Assembly (NCBI GenBank): GCA_902363575.1
Contig: CABJAJ010000002.1
Location: 186,001-250,000 of the forward strand
Direction of reading: 5' to 3'
Length of the DNA: 64,000 nt
Origin: Rikenellaceae bacterium
GTDB lineage: Bacteria > Bacteroidota > Bacteroidia > Bacteroidales > Rikenellaceae
Shown here in pieces: positions 38,214 through 47,223 of this stretch. Position 1 is the first letter of the stretch, and each line of letters opens with the position of its first letter. The translations under genes were made by a program, and so were the position numbers. Below the pieces are notes generated by a model. It worked only from the letters and a program-made list of their open reading frames with translations, made no database searches and was not told where the DNA came from.

Positions 38214-38709
38214 AGTATTGATTATTTGAGAAAATTCGACCCCTAAAGCAGTTATCATCCAACCATTAAGGATGGGATGCCATTATTCTGTCGGGGGGAA
38301 CTGGACCACCGGAACGATCGTCATGTGGTACGGGGAAACCACGCCGTCCGGTCACTTGTGTTTGACGGGCAAACGAATTAACGGAAGTAGGTTTTTTTCA
38401 TGGGCACAGAGTTTCAGTTAAACGCATATAGGACGCAGGAAAGAAATCGGCCTTTTAATTGCCGTAATATAATGAAAATAATTACGAAAAGCAAGAATCT
38501 ATGAAAGTCGAATCCTCACGACGGAGCACCCCCCCCCGAGCTGATGAGCTTCTGCAAATGTATTTCACCGTGTCGGTGATACACCGGCAAGGGCAGCCAG
38601 TTCGCCCCGGGTTGCTTTGGGATTGCTTCGTATCTCGTCAAGGAATCCGGCGGTAAAGTGGTAGAATTATCCGAGAGACCGCTGGCGTAAACGGAATCAT
38701 TACGACCGT
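38214..38709. other. Intergenic region with a C9 homopolymer, no clear gene
   Basis: About 500 bp, AT-rich on the left. A run of nine C residues occurs at 38529-38537. A 51-codon frame starts at 38501 (MKVESSRRSTPPR) but matches nothing I recognise. It may be decayed DNA between the ssrA-linked segment and ndh. Confidence 0.4.
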
Positions 38710-40101
38710 TCAAGGCTCCTCCTGTCGGTGGGCGTCTCCGTTGTCGGAGGCGGTCGCCGAGGGAGCGGCACCGGTTGCGGATTCGGAATCGGCACAGACG
38801 CCCAGGCGGTTGCGGAGGCTGCGGGGCAGGCGGGCGAATACGATCATGCGAAGCGACTGGTCGTAAGTGAAGTAGTTCCAAACCCAGTTCAGGAGCACGA
38901 ACAGTTTGTTTTTCACCCCGAGGATCGAGCGCAGGTGAACCACCAGCCAGATGATCCAGGCCGCCCAGCCGTGGATGTGCACCCGGGCGAAGTCGGCGAC
39001 GGCCCGATTGCGTCCAATGGTTGCCATGACCCCCAGGTTGCGGTAGCGGAACGGGCGCATCGGCCGTCCCTGTTCCGCAAGCAGCAGGTTGTCGGCGAGC
39101 CGGCGGCTTTGCTGGATGGCGACCTGCGCGAGCTGGGGATGGCCGTCGGGGTAGGAGGGGTCGGTGGTCATCAGGCATTGGTCGCCGATGGCGAAGATGT
39201 TGCCCAGCCCCTCGACACGGTTGAAGGCATCGACCCGAATGCGACCACCCCGTCCGATAAGAGCGGGATCGAGGCCTGGAATCGACTCGGCCCTGACACC
39301 GCTGACCCAGATCAGGGCGCGCGTAGGGATGGCGGTGCCGTCGGCAAGGATCACCCGGTTGTTGCGATAGCCCGTCACTTTTGCGCCCGTTATCACCTCG
39401 ACCCCCATGCGGCGCAGAAATGCCTCGGCGTGGCGCGATGCCGAAGCGGACATGCCGGCCAACAGGCGGTCTCCCGCCTCCAGCAGCCTCACGTGCATTT
39501 TGTCGGCCGGCAGATCGGGGTAGTCGCGGGGCAGCACGAAACGTTTCATCTCGGAAAGGGCACCTGCGATTTCGACGCCCGTGGCGCCGCCGCCGACCAC
39601 CACGATATCGAGAAGCTCATCCCGCTCCTCCGGCGTTGCGCAGGTGAGTGCCCGCTCGAAATAGGTCAGCAGCGTATTGCGCAGCCCCATCGCTTCGGAT
39701 ACCGTTTTCATCGGCATCGCCTGCTGCTCGATCTCCTCCATCCCGAAGAAATTGCTGGCGGCACCGGCGGCAAGCACAAGCAGGTCGTAACCGATCTCGC
39801 CGACGGAGGTGCGGAGCAGGTTGCGCGAGGGGAGGATTTCGAGGACTTCGGCCATACGGAAATAGCACTCCCGCCGCTGCCGGAAGATGCGGCGGAAGGG
39901 GAACGAAATCGAACTGGGCTCCATGCCGGCCGTGGCGACCTGGTAGATCAGGGGCGGGAACTGGTGAAAGTTGTTGCGGTCGATCAGTACGATCTGGAAA
40001 CGGCCTTCGCGCACGAGACGCCGGGCGAGTTTCAGACCGCCGAAACCGCCGCCGACGATGACGATTCGCCTGCGGTCGCTGCGGGGAATACGGATGTTCA
40101 T
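38710..40101 (-). CDS. ndh: Type II NADH dehydrogenase
   Basis: A single-subunit flavoprotein that oxidises NADH and reduces menaquinone without pumping protons. The 463-residue protein has the FAD-binding IVIVGGGFGGLKLARRL (~13), NFHQFPPLIYQVATAGMEPSSI and the NAD-binding DIVVVGGGATGVEIAGAL (~165). The second FAD-binding segment is NIFAIGDQCL (~305). The C-terminal ~70 residues contain the amphipathic membrane-binding part (GWAAWIIWLVVHL). The last ~40 residues are Ala/Ser/Pro-rich and probably disordered. Confidence 0.93.
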   Translation of the reverse strand: MNIRIPRSDRRRIVIVGGGFGGLKLARRLVREGRFQIVLIDRNNFHQFPPLIYQVATAGMEPSSISFPFRRIFRQRRECYFRMAEVLEILPSRNLLRTSVGEIGYDLLVLAAGAASNFFGMEEIEQQAMPMKTVSEAMGLRNTLLTYFERALTCATPEERDELLDIVVVGGGATGVEIAGALSEMKRFVLPRDYPDLPADKMHVRLLEAGDRLLAGMSASASRHAEAFLRRMGVEVITGAKVTGYRNNRVILADGTAIPTRALIWVSGVRAESIPGLDPALIGRGGRIRVDAFNRVEGLGNIFAIGDQCLMTTDPSYPDGHPQLAQVAIQQSRRLADNLLLAEQGRPMRPFRYRNLGVMATIGRNRAVADFARVHIHGWAAWIIWLVVHLRSILGVKNKLFVLLNWVWNYFTYDQSLRMIVFARLPRSLRNRLGVCADSESATGAAPSATASDNGDAHRQEEP

Positions 40102-40391
40102 GGTAGCATTGCTTTGGCTTGTTTAACGACGGGCGTGTTGTGGACGGCCCTCGGGTTATTCCTTGCAAACATTCCGGCCCGACAGACCGCGGGGCCGGAA
40201 CAGGATGCACCGCATGGCGGCTGTTCGTTGCGGCGGACAGGGGCGGGTTTGAAGATCGTCGTCCCGTATCCCCGGAACAAGGCCGGCATCGTGGTCTATG
40301 GGAAGCCGTTTCCTGTCGTCTGCCGCCGGGGAAGCGTACCAGCCCACTTGGAACTCGAGGTGGCAGCAGCGGGACCCGCCCGAGAAGCGGA

Positions 40392-41579
40392 TTACCGGTG
40401 AAGCCGCTCCCGGATACGCTGCGCCGCCTCTTCGAGCACCTCCGCGGGATAGCAGAGGGTGATGCGGATGTAGCGCAGCCCCTGGCTGCCGAAGATGCCG
40501 CCGGGGGTGAGGAACACGTCGCATCTATCGAGCACCATATCCGAAAAGTCGTAGCAGTCGCCGATGAAAGCATCCGGAAGCCGTGCCCAGATGAAGAGTC
40601 CCGCCTGATGGGGCCGGTAGGTGCAGCCGAGCGTATCGAGCAGCTTGGAGCCTGCTTTTTCGCGTTCGCGGTAGATGGCGTTCAGCTCGTCGAACCACGC
40701 CTCTCCGAGCGAAAGCGCCTCGGCTGCGGCTGCCTGTACCGGGTAAAACATGCCCGTGTCCATGTTGCTTTTGAAGGTGAGGATCGCATCGAGCCACTCC
40801 CTGCGGCCGACCGCCACGCCCACGCGCCAACCGGCCATCGAGTGGCCTTTGGAGAGGGAGTTCAGCTCGAGAGCTACTTCCCGCGCCCCTTCGACCTCGA
40901 GTATGCTGAGCGGCCGTGAGTCGTTGCGGACGAAGCTGTAAGGGTTGTCGTGGACAATCAGGATGTTATGGCGTCGGCCGAAATCCACGAGCCGGCTGAA
41001 GAGCTCGGGCGTCGGCGTGCGGCCCGTGGGCATGTTGGGATAATTGACGAACATCAGCTTCACCCCTGCGGCAGCCTGCTCCAAAGCGCAGAAATCGGGC
41101 AGGAAATCGTTTTCTTCGTCGAGGGGATAGGGTACGATCTCGCCGCCGGCGAGCCGCACGGCGGCGCTGTAGGTGGGGTAACCTGGGTCGGGCACCAACA
41201 CCCGGTCGCCCGGATCGAGGAACGCCATGCAGACGTGCATGATGCCCTCCTTCGACCCGAGCAGAGGCAGCACCTCCCTCTCGGGGTCGAGTTCGACACG
41301 GTACCAGCGACGGTACCAATCGGCGAAAGCCCTGCGCAGGATCGGTTCGCCCCGGTAGGACATGTACCGGTGGACGTCGGGACGGTGAGCCGTTTCGCAG
41401 AGCGTCTCCACGACGCAGGGGGCGGGCGGCAGGTCGGGGCTGCCCATTGCGAGTTTGATGATCCGCCGTCCCGTGGCGGCTTCTATCTCGGCGATTTCGC
41501 GCAGGCGGCGCGAAAAGTAATATTCGCCGATTCCGTCGAGCCGCTTCGACCGCTCGATCCGTACTCCGTTGTTTTCCAT
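40392..41579 (-). CDS. Class I/II PLP-dependent aminotransferase
   Basis: A fold-type I aminotransferase of 395 residues. It has AMGSPDLPPAP, GSKEGIMHVCMAFLDPGDRVLVPDPGYPTY, the NYPNMPTG motif, IVHDNPYS and the PLP-lysine in LNSLSKGHSMAGWRVGV. The sequence is nearest to the aspartate/alanine aminotransferase-like group rather than to DapL, whose typical N-terminus it lacks. The substrate cannot be set. The start at 41579 (MENNGVRIERSK) replaces an upstream frame extension without homology. It is not tightly linked to ndh (290 bp). Confidence 0.85.
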   Translation of the reverse strand: MENNGVRIERSKRLDGIGEYYFSRRLREIAEIEAATGRRIIKLAMGSPDLPPAPCVVETLCETAHRPDVHRYMSYRGEPILRRAFADWYRRWYRVELDPEREVLPLLGSKEGIMHVCMAFLDPGDRVLVPDPGYPTYSAAVRLAGGEIVPYPLDEENDFLPDFCALEQAAAGVKLMFVNYPNMPTGRTPTPELFSRLVDFGRRHNILIVHDNPYSFVRNDSRPLSILEVEGAREVALELNSLSKGHSMAGWRVGVAVGRREWLDAILTFKSNMDTGMFYPVQAAAAEALSLGEAWFDELNAIYREREKAGSKLLDTLGCTYRPHQAGLFIWARLPDAFIGDCYDFSDMVLDRCDVFLTPGGIFGSQGLRYIRITLCYPAEVLEEAAQRIRERLHR

Positions 41580-41936
41580 GATCTGATTTTGACTGACTGT
41601 TGCATGCCCCGAAACACCCCGAATTTCGTGCCGGAACGAACGAAAATTTCCGACCGCTTCTTTTGCCGGCTGCGTGGCCACACGACCGGATGCGGCCGGA
41701 GGAGGAGGGATTAACGAAAAGCTCCGGCGTTCATGCGCCGGGTTGGTGCCGTCCGCTCAAAATCACGGCGTCGGTGGCGGGGACATGTGACCGGGCCTCG
41801 AATAGTACAACGGGTCATCGTCTTTCCTCACGGATTGTGCGATGGGCGTCAATTTTCCGTCCGGCAAGGTCGGCGGACATGGTCGGGAATATTCATATCC
41901 GGTCGGTCAGTAACTTACTGTTTACCAACATGTACC
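41580..41936. other. Intergenic region, nothing recognised
   Basis: A 357-bp gap between the aminotransferase start and the end of a lipoprotein gene, both on the minus strand. I see no strong hairpin, promoter pair or coding sequence. Confidence 0.4.
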
Positions 41937-42431
41937 TTATCGCGTCTCCTGCCGCTGTTTCGCGGCGGCTGTACGGTAGTCGGCGTCGGTAACATAGTAA
42001 GTGCGCCAGATGATCCGGTCGTTGATTCGCTCGCTATGCCACTGACTTTCGTCGCACAGGTCGGGCGAAGCGGAGGGTGTGCCGAAGTTCGGATAGGAAT
42101 AGTAGCTCTCTGCCCTTTCGGGATAGCGGAACGAGAGGGAAATATAGGCGAAATCCCGGTCGAAAGGGGCCTCCTGCGGTGAGACGACCGCATAGACGAA
42201 AGCATGGCCTGGCTCACAGGTCTTGCCGTACTCGATGTCCGTACCCGATTCACATACCCCGACCGTCAAAGGATAGTCGGTCGCATTGGCAATGCGGTAA
42301 TAAGCATAGCAGGATATGCCGTCGTCCGGGTAGCTGTCGATGTATTCGTCGATAAAGCCCCCATTCGTTTTGTCCTCGTTGCAGGCGGAAAATAGCAGCA
42401 ATCCGAAGACGAAGGATAAGATCATTTTCAT
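41937..42431 (-). CDS. Hypothetical lipoprotein
   Basis: A 164-residue product with a lipoprotein signal (ILSFVFGLLLFSAC). The mature part is Tyr- and Asp-rich with beta-type sequence (CYAYYRIANATDYPLTVGV; FAYISLSFRYPERAES). It may be a small beta-sandwich. I recognise no family. It lies alone and divergent from lrgA. Confidence 0.6.
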   Translation of the reverse strand: MKMILSFVFGLLLFSACNEDKTNGGFIDEYIDSYPDDGISCYAYYRIANATDYPLTVGVCESGTDIEYGKTCEPGHAFVYAVVSPQEAPFDRDFAYISLSFRYPERAESYYSYPNFGTPSASPDLCDESQWHSERINDRIIWRTYYVTDADYRTAAAKQRQETR

Positions 42432-42593
42432 GGCGTCGGCCGTTTTGTTTTAATGAATCGCAATAGTCCGTTCATCCGAATATGATGAGCGACGTATTAC
42501 CGTCCCTAATTGCGAATATAATGATAATTATTTAATTTGCAATATGTTCTGACAAAATATTTTCCGCAGACGTACGAATTGACGAAATCCCCT

Positions 42594-42601
42594 TATCTTT
42601 G
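42594..42601 (+). promoter_or_regulatory. -7 element for lrgAB
   Basis: TATCTTTG, perfect TAnnTTTG. The GTG at 42606 begins only 4 nt later, so the mRNA may be leaderless. Confidence 0.55.
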
Positions 42602-42605
42602 CGGC

Positions 42606-42956
42606 GTGATCGGGCTGTTTTATATCCTGCTTTGCTGGGTGGCGGGCAATGCGCTCGCCCGCCTGACGGGAGACTACGTGTCGGGCAACATCATCGGGAT
42701 GGTGCTGCTGTTCGTCGCGCTCCGCATGAAGATCGTGCCGGCGGAACGGGTGCGACCCGCGGCGCGGTTCCTGCTCGGGGTGATGGCGCTCTTCTTCGTG
42801 CCTTTCGGAGTGGGGCTGATGATCTCCTATGAAACCCTGCTGTCCCATTTCTGGGCCATCATGGTCGCCATCGTCGCAAGCACGGTCGTGGTGTTGCTGA
42901 CCGTGGGATGGACGTTTCAGAAACTCAACCGCAAAGACGATGCGCGAACTCCTTGA
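42606..42956 (+). CDS. lrgA: CidA/LrgA family membrane protein
   Basis: A holin-like membrane protein that with LrgB modulates murein hydrolase activity, or exports pyruvate/glycolate-type metabolites in other species. The 116-residue form has about four hydrophobic segments and the family core ALARLTGDYVSGNIIGMVLLFVALRMKIV. The frame extends to a TTG at 42537, but a -7 element ends at 42601, so GTG 42606 (MIGLFYILL) is the better start and gives the usual family length. It overlaps lrgB by 17 bp. Confidence 0.85.
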   Translation: MIGLFYILLCWVAGNALARLTGDYVSGNIIGMVLLFVALRMKIVPAERVRPAARFLLGVMALFFVPFGVGLMISYETLLSHFWAIMVAIVASTVVVLLTVGWTFQKLNRKDDARTP

Positions 42957-43632
42957 ATCTGACCTTTTCCTGCTGACGCTTACCGTGGGGCTGTACTGTG
43001 CGGGCGCATTCCTTTACCGCCGTACGCGGTTGGCGCTCTTCCATCCCGTGCTGCTGGCTTTCGGCGGCATGATCGCATTCCTCTGCCTGTGCGGAATCGA
43101 CTATGCCCGTTACCGCGAGGCGACGAAGCTGCTCGATTTCGGGCTGGGACTGTCGGTGGTGGCACTGGGATACCTGCTTTACGAACAGTCGGAGCAGATG
43201 CGGGGGCGGATGCTCCCCGTGTTCGCGTCGGTGGTCACGGGCTGCGTGGCGGGGGTGCTGAGCGTGGTTTATATCGCTCGCTGGCTCGGGGCCGACCGGG
43301 TGATTCTCAACTCGATTGCCGCTAAGTCGGTGACCGCTCCGATCGCGTTGGCGGTCACGGAGCCGCTCGGAGGCATCGTGGCCCTTACGTCGGTCGCGGT
43401 TTTCATCGTGGGAATTTTCGGCAGCCTGGCCGGGGTGTGGATTCTCGGCGTGGCCGGAGTCAGCGACCCGCAGGCCCGGGGATTCGCGCTCGGGTCGGCC
43501 GCGCATGGCATCGGTACAGCCCGCGCCGTCGAGCTCGGGGCGGTCGAAGGGGCGCTGAGCGGGCTGGCAATGGCTCTGATGGGGATTACGACGGCCCTGC
43601 TGCTCCCGCTGATCGAGCGGTTTCTCTATTAG
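42940..43632 (+). CDS. lrgB: LrgB family membrane protein
   Basis: The 230-residue partner of LrgA with about six or more membrane segments. Family features are LFHPVLLAFGGMI, LDFGLGLSVVALGYLLYEQ, LNSIAAKSVTAPIALAV and RGFALGSAAHGIGTARAVELG. The start lies inside lrgA, which indicates coupled translation. No LytTR regulator is adjacent. Role inferred from the family: control of autolysis or of small-organic-acid export. Confidence 0.9.
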   Translation: MRELLESDLFLLTLTVGLYCAGAFLYRRTRLALFHPVLLAFGGMIAFLCLCGIDYARYREATKLLDFGLGLSVVALGYLLYEQSEQMRGRMLPVFASVVTGCVAGVLSVVYIARWLGADRVILNSIAAKSVTAPIALAVTEPLGGIVALTSVAVFIVGIFGSLAGVWILGVAGVSDPQARGFALGSAAHGIGTARAVELGAVEGALSGLAMALMGITTALLLPLIERFLY

Positions 43633-43704
43633 GCGGCCGGGCGGAACGTGCGGCGGGCAGCGAGGAGCGCGATAAACGCGGCGCTGAGCAAAAACGGAGC
43701 TGCG

Positions 43705-43735
43705 TTGCAACGGTCGGAAAAAAACGCTATCTTTA
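43705..43735 (+). promoter_or_regulatory. Promoter of the SecDF-head-like lipoprotein gene
   Basis: TTG (43705-43707), 20-nt spacer, TATCTTTA (43728-43735; one mismatch), 18 nt before the ATG. Confidence 0.65.
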
Positions 43736-43753
43736 TCCGGTAAATCCGTAACC

Positions 43754-44191
43754 ATGAAATGGAAGAGTTGGGCGGTTATTGCAATCGCCGTATTCACGGT
43801 CGCCTGTTGCGGCCGTCATGCCAAATTACCCGACGGCTGGTATCTGCTCGGTGCCGGGTCGTCGGAAGTCCTGACGCCCGCGATCGTCACGGTGCATGAT
43901 TTCGCCTCCCTGCGGGTCGATTCGCTGTCGGAGGCGCAGGGGATGTTCCGGTATCGGATTACCGGGCAGTTGAACGAAGAGGGAACCGGACGTTTCGCCC
44001 GCGCGACCGAAAAGGCGATCGGCAGCCGGATCGCGTTCCTGTGCGACGGGAGGGTGGTTTGTACGCCTGCCGTCCATGCCCGGATCGAGGACGGGAATTT
44101 CCTGATCGTACTGGAGGATGATCCGGGCGGGGTGCGCACGCGCCGGATTTATGCCCGTCTGGAAGCCGCCATGCATGGGAAACGGGAGTGA
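43754..44191 (+). CDS. Small lipoprotein with SecDF P1-head-like domain
   Basis: A 145-residue lipoprotein (AVIAIAVFTVACC). The mature part (~30-130) resembles the periplasmic P1 head of SecD: FRYRITGQLNEEGTGRFARATEKAIGSRIAFLCDGRVVCTPAVHARIEDGNFLI, split by short loops. It follows the P1-head pattern 'G..fa.aT....G..iAi..Dg.v...P.v...I..G'. Free-standing copies of this domain are known in Bacteroidetes but their role is unclear. It is monocistronic with its own promoter and a small terminator at 44253-44275. Confidence 0.6.
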   Translation: MKWKSWAVIAIAVFTVACCGRHAKLPDGWYLLGAGSSEVLTPAIVTVHDFASLRVDSLSEAQGMFRYRITGQLNEEGTGRFARATEKAIGSRIAFLCDGRVVCTPAVHARIEDGNFLIVLEDDPGGVRTRRIYARLEAAMHGKRE

Positions 44192-44252
44192 ATCCGTGTG
44201 GTAAGAGATGGCTGCGGTGGAGGCTTGGCGCCATAATCGCAGGAAAGGACAG

Positions 44253-44275
44253 GCGGCCAGAAGGCCGCTTTTCTT
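44253..44275 (+). terminator. Intrinsic terminator
   Basis: A 6-bp stem GCGGCC/GGCCGC with an AGAA loop, followed by TTTTCTT, 62 bp after the SecDF-head-like gene. Confidence 0.7.
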
Positions 44276-44464
44276 ATGCAGCTTGTCCTGTGGCGGGACG
44301 CACGACCGGAGATCGGGCCGACTTGTCGGGGGCCGTGCAGGACAGGCCGAGCTTCCGTTCGGGCAGTCTCCGGGAATATCTTGGTCCGATGAAAATTTCC
44401 CGATGCAGAATCGTGGCGCAGGAACAGCGGACGATGTACGATAGGGGCAAACTCTTCACGCGGC

Positions 44465-44668
44465 TCAACGACAGCATCCGGAACCGCTGTCGCCACGGTG
44501 TCGCCGTGCCGAACGGCGGCGCGGCGAGAGTTCGCGCAGCGGGCAACTTCGGCTCGCACAACTTGTGCACGGCTTTTTTCCGCGCCGGAACGCACAGACC
44601 ATCCACCGGACGATCGCGCCCAGCGCGGCGAGCCCGATAAGGGCGACGACGATTTGCTGCCAGTCCAT
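44465..44668 (-). CDS. FeoB-associated Cys-rich membrane protein
   Basis: A 67-residue protein with one transmembrane helix (IVVALIGLAALGAIVRWMV) followed by a Cys cluster CTSCASRSCPL and a basic tail. It matches the small FeoB-associated family encoded after feoB in many Bacteroidetes and Firmicutes. Its ATG lies 1 bp past the feoB stop. It may help assemble FeoB or handle iron; the mechanism is not established. Confidence 0.85.
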   Translation of the reverse strand: MDWQQIVVALIGLAALGAIVRWMVCAFRRGKKPCTSCASRSCPLRELSPRRRSARRHRGDSGSGCCR

Positions 44669-44669
44669 A

Positions 44670-47129
44670 TCAGAAGAGGCGCATCAAATGATAGGCCAGC
44701 CACGCCAGCAGCCAGGCCATGCCCGTATCGTATAGTACCGCGAGTGCGGCCCAGCGCCAGCCCGCTTCGGATGCGATGGCCGCGACGGTGGCCAGACAGG
44801 GGAAATAGACCAGCAGGAAGACGAGCAGCGCCAGGGCGGAGGCGGCGTCGAAATCGCCGCTGTCCCGGAGCCGCTGCGAGAGGGTGGTGATCTGCTCCTC
44901 CGTTTCGGGGGCCTGCTCCCCGTCGGCATAGAGTACACCCAGCGTACTTACCACCACCTCTTTGGCCGCCACGCCCGAAAGAATGGCTACGTTGGCTTTC
45001 CAGTTCAGCCCGAGGGGGGCGAAAACGGGCTCGCAGGCTTTGCCGATGCGCCCCAGGTAGGAGTTCTCGTAATGGTCGGCCGCAGGGCTGGCTGTATCCT
45101 GCCTCGGGTAGTAGCTCAGGAACCACACCACGACCGAGGCCACGAGGATCAGGCCCCCCATCTTGCGCAGGTATTGGGCGCATTTGTCCCACATGTGCGA
45201 GAGCGTGGCCCGCATGGTGGGGATGCGGTAGGGCGGCAGCTCCATCACGAAGGGGGTTTCGTCCACCGGGAACATGAAGCGCCGCATGAGCCGGGCCGTG
45301 AGCACGGCCAGCAGGATGCCGACGATGTAAAGCCCGAAGAGCATGAGACCCGCATGGGCCGGGAAGAAGGTGCCGATCAGCAGAATGTAGATTGGCAGCC
45401 GTGCGCTGCACGACATGAAGGGGGTAATCAGGATGGTGATGAGCCGGCTGCTGCGGCTTTCGATGGTGCGGCAGGCCATGACGGCGGGTACGTTGCAGCC
45501 GAAACCCATGATGAGCGGGATGAACGACTTGCCGTGCAGCCCGATGCGGTGCATCACCTTGTCCATGATGAAAGCGGCGCGGGCCAGGTAGCCCGAATCC
45601 TCCATGAAGGAGATGAAAAGGTAGAGGATGACGATGTTGGGGAGAAAGACGATCACGCTTCCCACGCCTCCGATCACACCGTCGATCAGCAGATCGCGCA
45701 GGGGACCGTCGGGAATCAGGGCGTCGAAGCCTCGACCGATCAGTTCGACCAGCGAGCCGATCCACTCCTGGGGATAGGCGCCGATCCGGAACGTGCAGTA
45801 GAACATGAACCACATCAGCACGAAAAAGATCGGGAAACCCCAGAGCTTGTGCGTGACCAGCGTGTCGATCACCTGCGTGGTCTGGGCCTGTTCCCGCTTG
45901 CCGGGAGTGTAGGTCTCGCGCAGGGCGCCGGAGATGAAGCCGTACTTCTGGTTGGCGAAGGCCGTTTCGACGTCCTCGCCCAGCTCCTGTTCGATGCGGC
46001 GGGCCTCGCGGTGGGCGATCTGCTGCCACGTCCCGAATCGTTTGCAACGCTTGAGCTGATCCACGATATAAGGATCACCCTCAAGCATTTTCATGGCAAA
46101 ATAGCGGGGCGGAAAGTGGTTGGGGAGCTCCTCGCGGAAGGCCTTGAGGTCGCTGTCGAGCAGTCGGAGGCTCTCTTCGATGACCGGTCCCTGGTTGATG
46201 TGGATGTGACGGACGCGGTCGTCCTCGTTTTCATAGACGGCGATCACGGTGTCCAGCAACGCTTCGACGCCCCGGCCCGTCTTGGCCACAACCGGAACCA
46301 TCGGTACGCCCAACATGCGCCCGAGGCTGTCGTAATCGAGGCGTGCGCCGCTCAGGAGCAATTCGTCGTACATGTTGAGCGCCACGACCATGCGGGGGTT
46401 GATGTCGATGAGCTCGGTAGTCAGGTAAAGGTTGCGTTCGAGGTTGGATGCGACCACGGCATTGACGATCACGTCGGGCGTCTTCTCGATCAGGTGTCGG
46501 CGAACGTAAAGCTCCTCGGGGGTGTAGGCTGCCAGGGCATAGGTGCCCGGCAGGTCGGTGATCTCGAATTCGTAACCCCGGTAGGAGTAGTGGCCCCGCT
46601 TGGCATCGACGGTCACCCCGCTGTAATTGCCCACGTGCTCGTGGCCGCCCGATATGGCGTTGAATAGCGAGGTCTTGCCGCTGTTGGGATTGCCCACCAA
46701 TGCGACGTTGATCCGGCGGCCGCTGCGGGCGATGACCTCCCCGATGTAATCGCTGTCGGTCGAAGTGCCCGCATCGCATTGAGCGAGCGTCGCTTCGGCG
46801 TCGCGGTCGGTGACGACCACGACCATTTCGGCCTCGCTGCGCCGCAGCGATACGCCATAACCCATGATGCGGTATTCGATCGGATCGTGCAAGGGGGCGT
46901 TCTGGAGCACTTCGACCCGTTTGCCGCGCACGAAACCCATCTCCATGATCCGGCGGCGGAAACCTCCGTGGCCCAGCACCTTGAGGATGGTGCCCGATTC
47001 GCCGGTGCGGAGCTCCGAGAGGCGCCGTACCGGATGGTCGTGCCACGGGGCATGGCGAATGCGGCGGCCGGGGCGCTGCGTTTCCGCATGATCGGCGGGA
47101 TTGGTGTCCGTATGGCGATGGTGCATCAT
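44670..47129 (-). CDS. feoB: Ferrous iron transporter, FeoA-FeoB fusion
   Basis: GTP-linked Fe2+ importer of 819 residues. An N-terminal FeoA SH3-like domain (~35-115, LSELRTGESGTILKVLGHGGFRRRIMEMGF) is fused to FeoB. The G domain has G1 GNPNSGKTSLFNA, G3 DLPGTYAL and a Gate-rich membrane region with the cysteine-containing IMGFGCNVPAVMACRTIES and LITPFMSCSARLPIYILL. The start is placed at 47129 because the -7 element at 47150-47157 excludes the longer frame; 47126 is also possible. The Cys-rich partner follows at the 3' end. Confidence 0.95.
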   Translation of the reverse strand: MMHHRHTDTNPADHAETQRPGRRIRHAPWHDHPVRRLSELRTGESGTILKVLGHGGFRRRIMEMGFVRGKRVEVLQNAPLHDPIEYRIMGYGVSLRRSEAEMVVVVTDRDAEATLAQCDAGTSTDSDYIGEVIARSGRRINVALVGNPNSGKTSLFNAISGGHEHVGNYSGVTVDAKRGHYSYRGYEFEITDLPGTYALAAYTPEELYVRRHLIEKTPDVIVNAVVASNLERNLYLTTELIDINPRMVVALNMYDELLLSGARLDYDSLGRMLGVPMVPVVAKTGRGVEALLDTVIAVYENEDDRVRHIHINQGPVIEESLRLLDSDLKAFREELPNHFPPRYFAMKMLEGDPYIVDQLKRCKRFGTWQQIAHREARRIEQELGEDVETAFANQKYGFISGALRETYTPGKREQAQTTQVIDTLVTHKLWGFPIFFVLMWFMFYCTFRIGAYPQEWIGSLVELIGRGFDALIPDGPLRDLLIDGVIGGVGSVIVFLPNIVILYLFISFMEDSGYLARAAFIMDKVMHRIGLHGKSFIPLIMGFGCNVPAVMACRTIESRSSRLITILITPFMSCSARLPIYILLIGTFFPAHAGLMLFGLYIVGILLAVLTARLMRRFMFPVDETPFVMELPPYRIPTMRATLSHMWDKCAQYLRKMGGLILVASVVVWFLSYYPRQDTASPAADHYENSYLGRIGKACEPVFAPLGLNWKANVAILSGVAAKEVVVSTLGVLYADGEQAPETEEQITTLSQRLRDSGDFDAASALALLVFLLVYFPCLATVAAIASEAGWRWAALAVLYDTGMAWLLAWLAYHLMRLF

Positions 47130-47149
47130 TCGACTCTTTGTTTCGGCGG

Positions 47150-47157
47150 CAAAGATA
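47150..47157 (-). promoter_or_regulatory. -7 element for feoAB
   Basis: Minus-strand TATCTTTG, perfect match, 20 nt before the chosen start and just past the oprM-like gene end. No Fur box was identified. Confidence 0.6.
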
Positions 47158-47223
47158 GTCGAAATATTCCAATCGTGCACTCACTACTTTTAGTGAGAAA
47201 GCGACCGTTTCGTGGCGAACGGG

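Noticed and set aside
47130..47180. Longer FeoAB starting at 47180
   Set aside because: That start lies upstream of the TATCTTTG element at 47150-47157.
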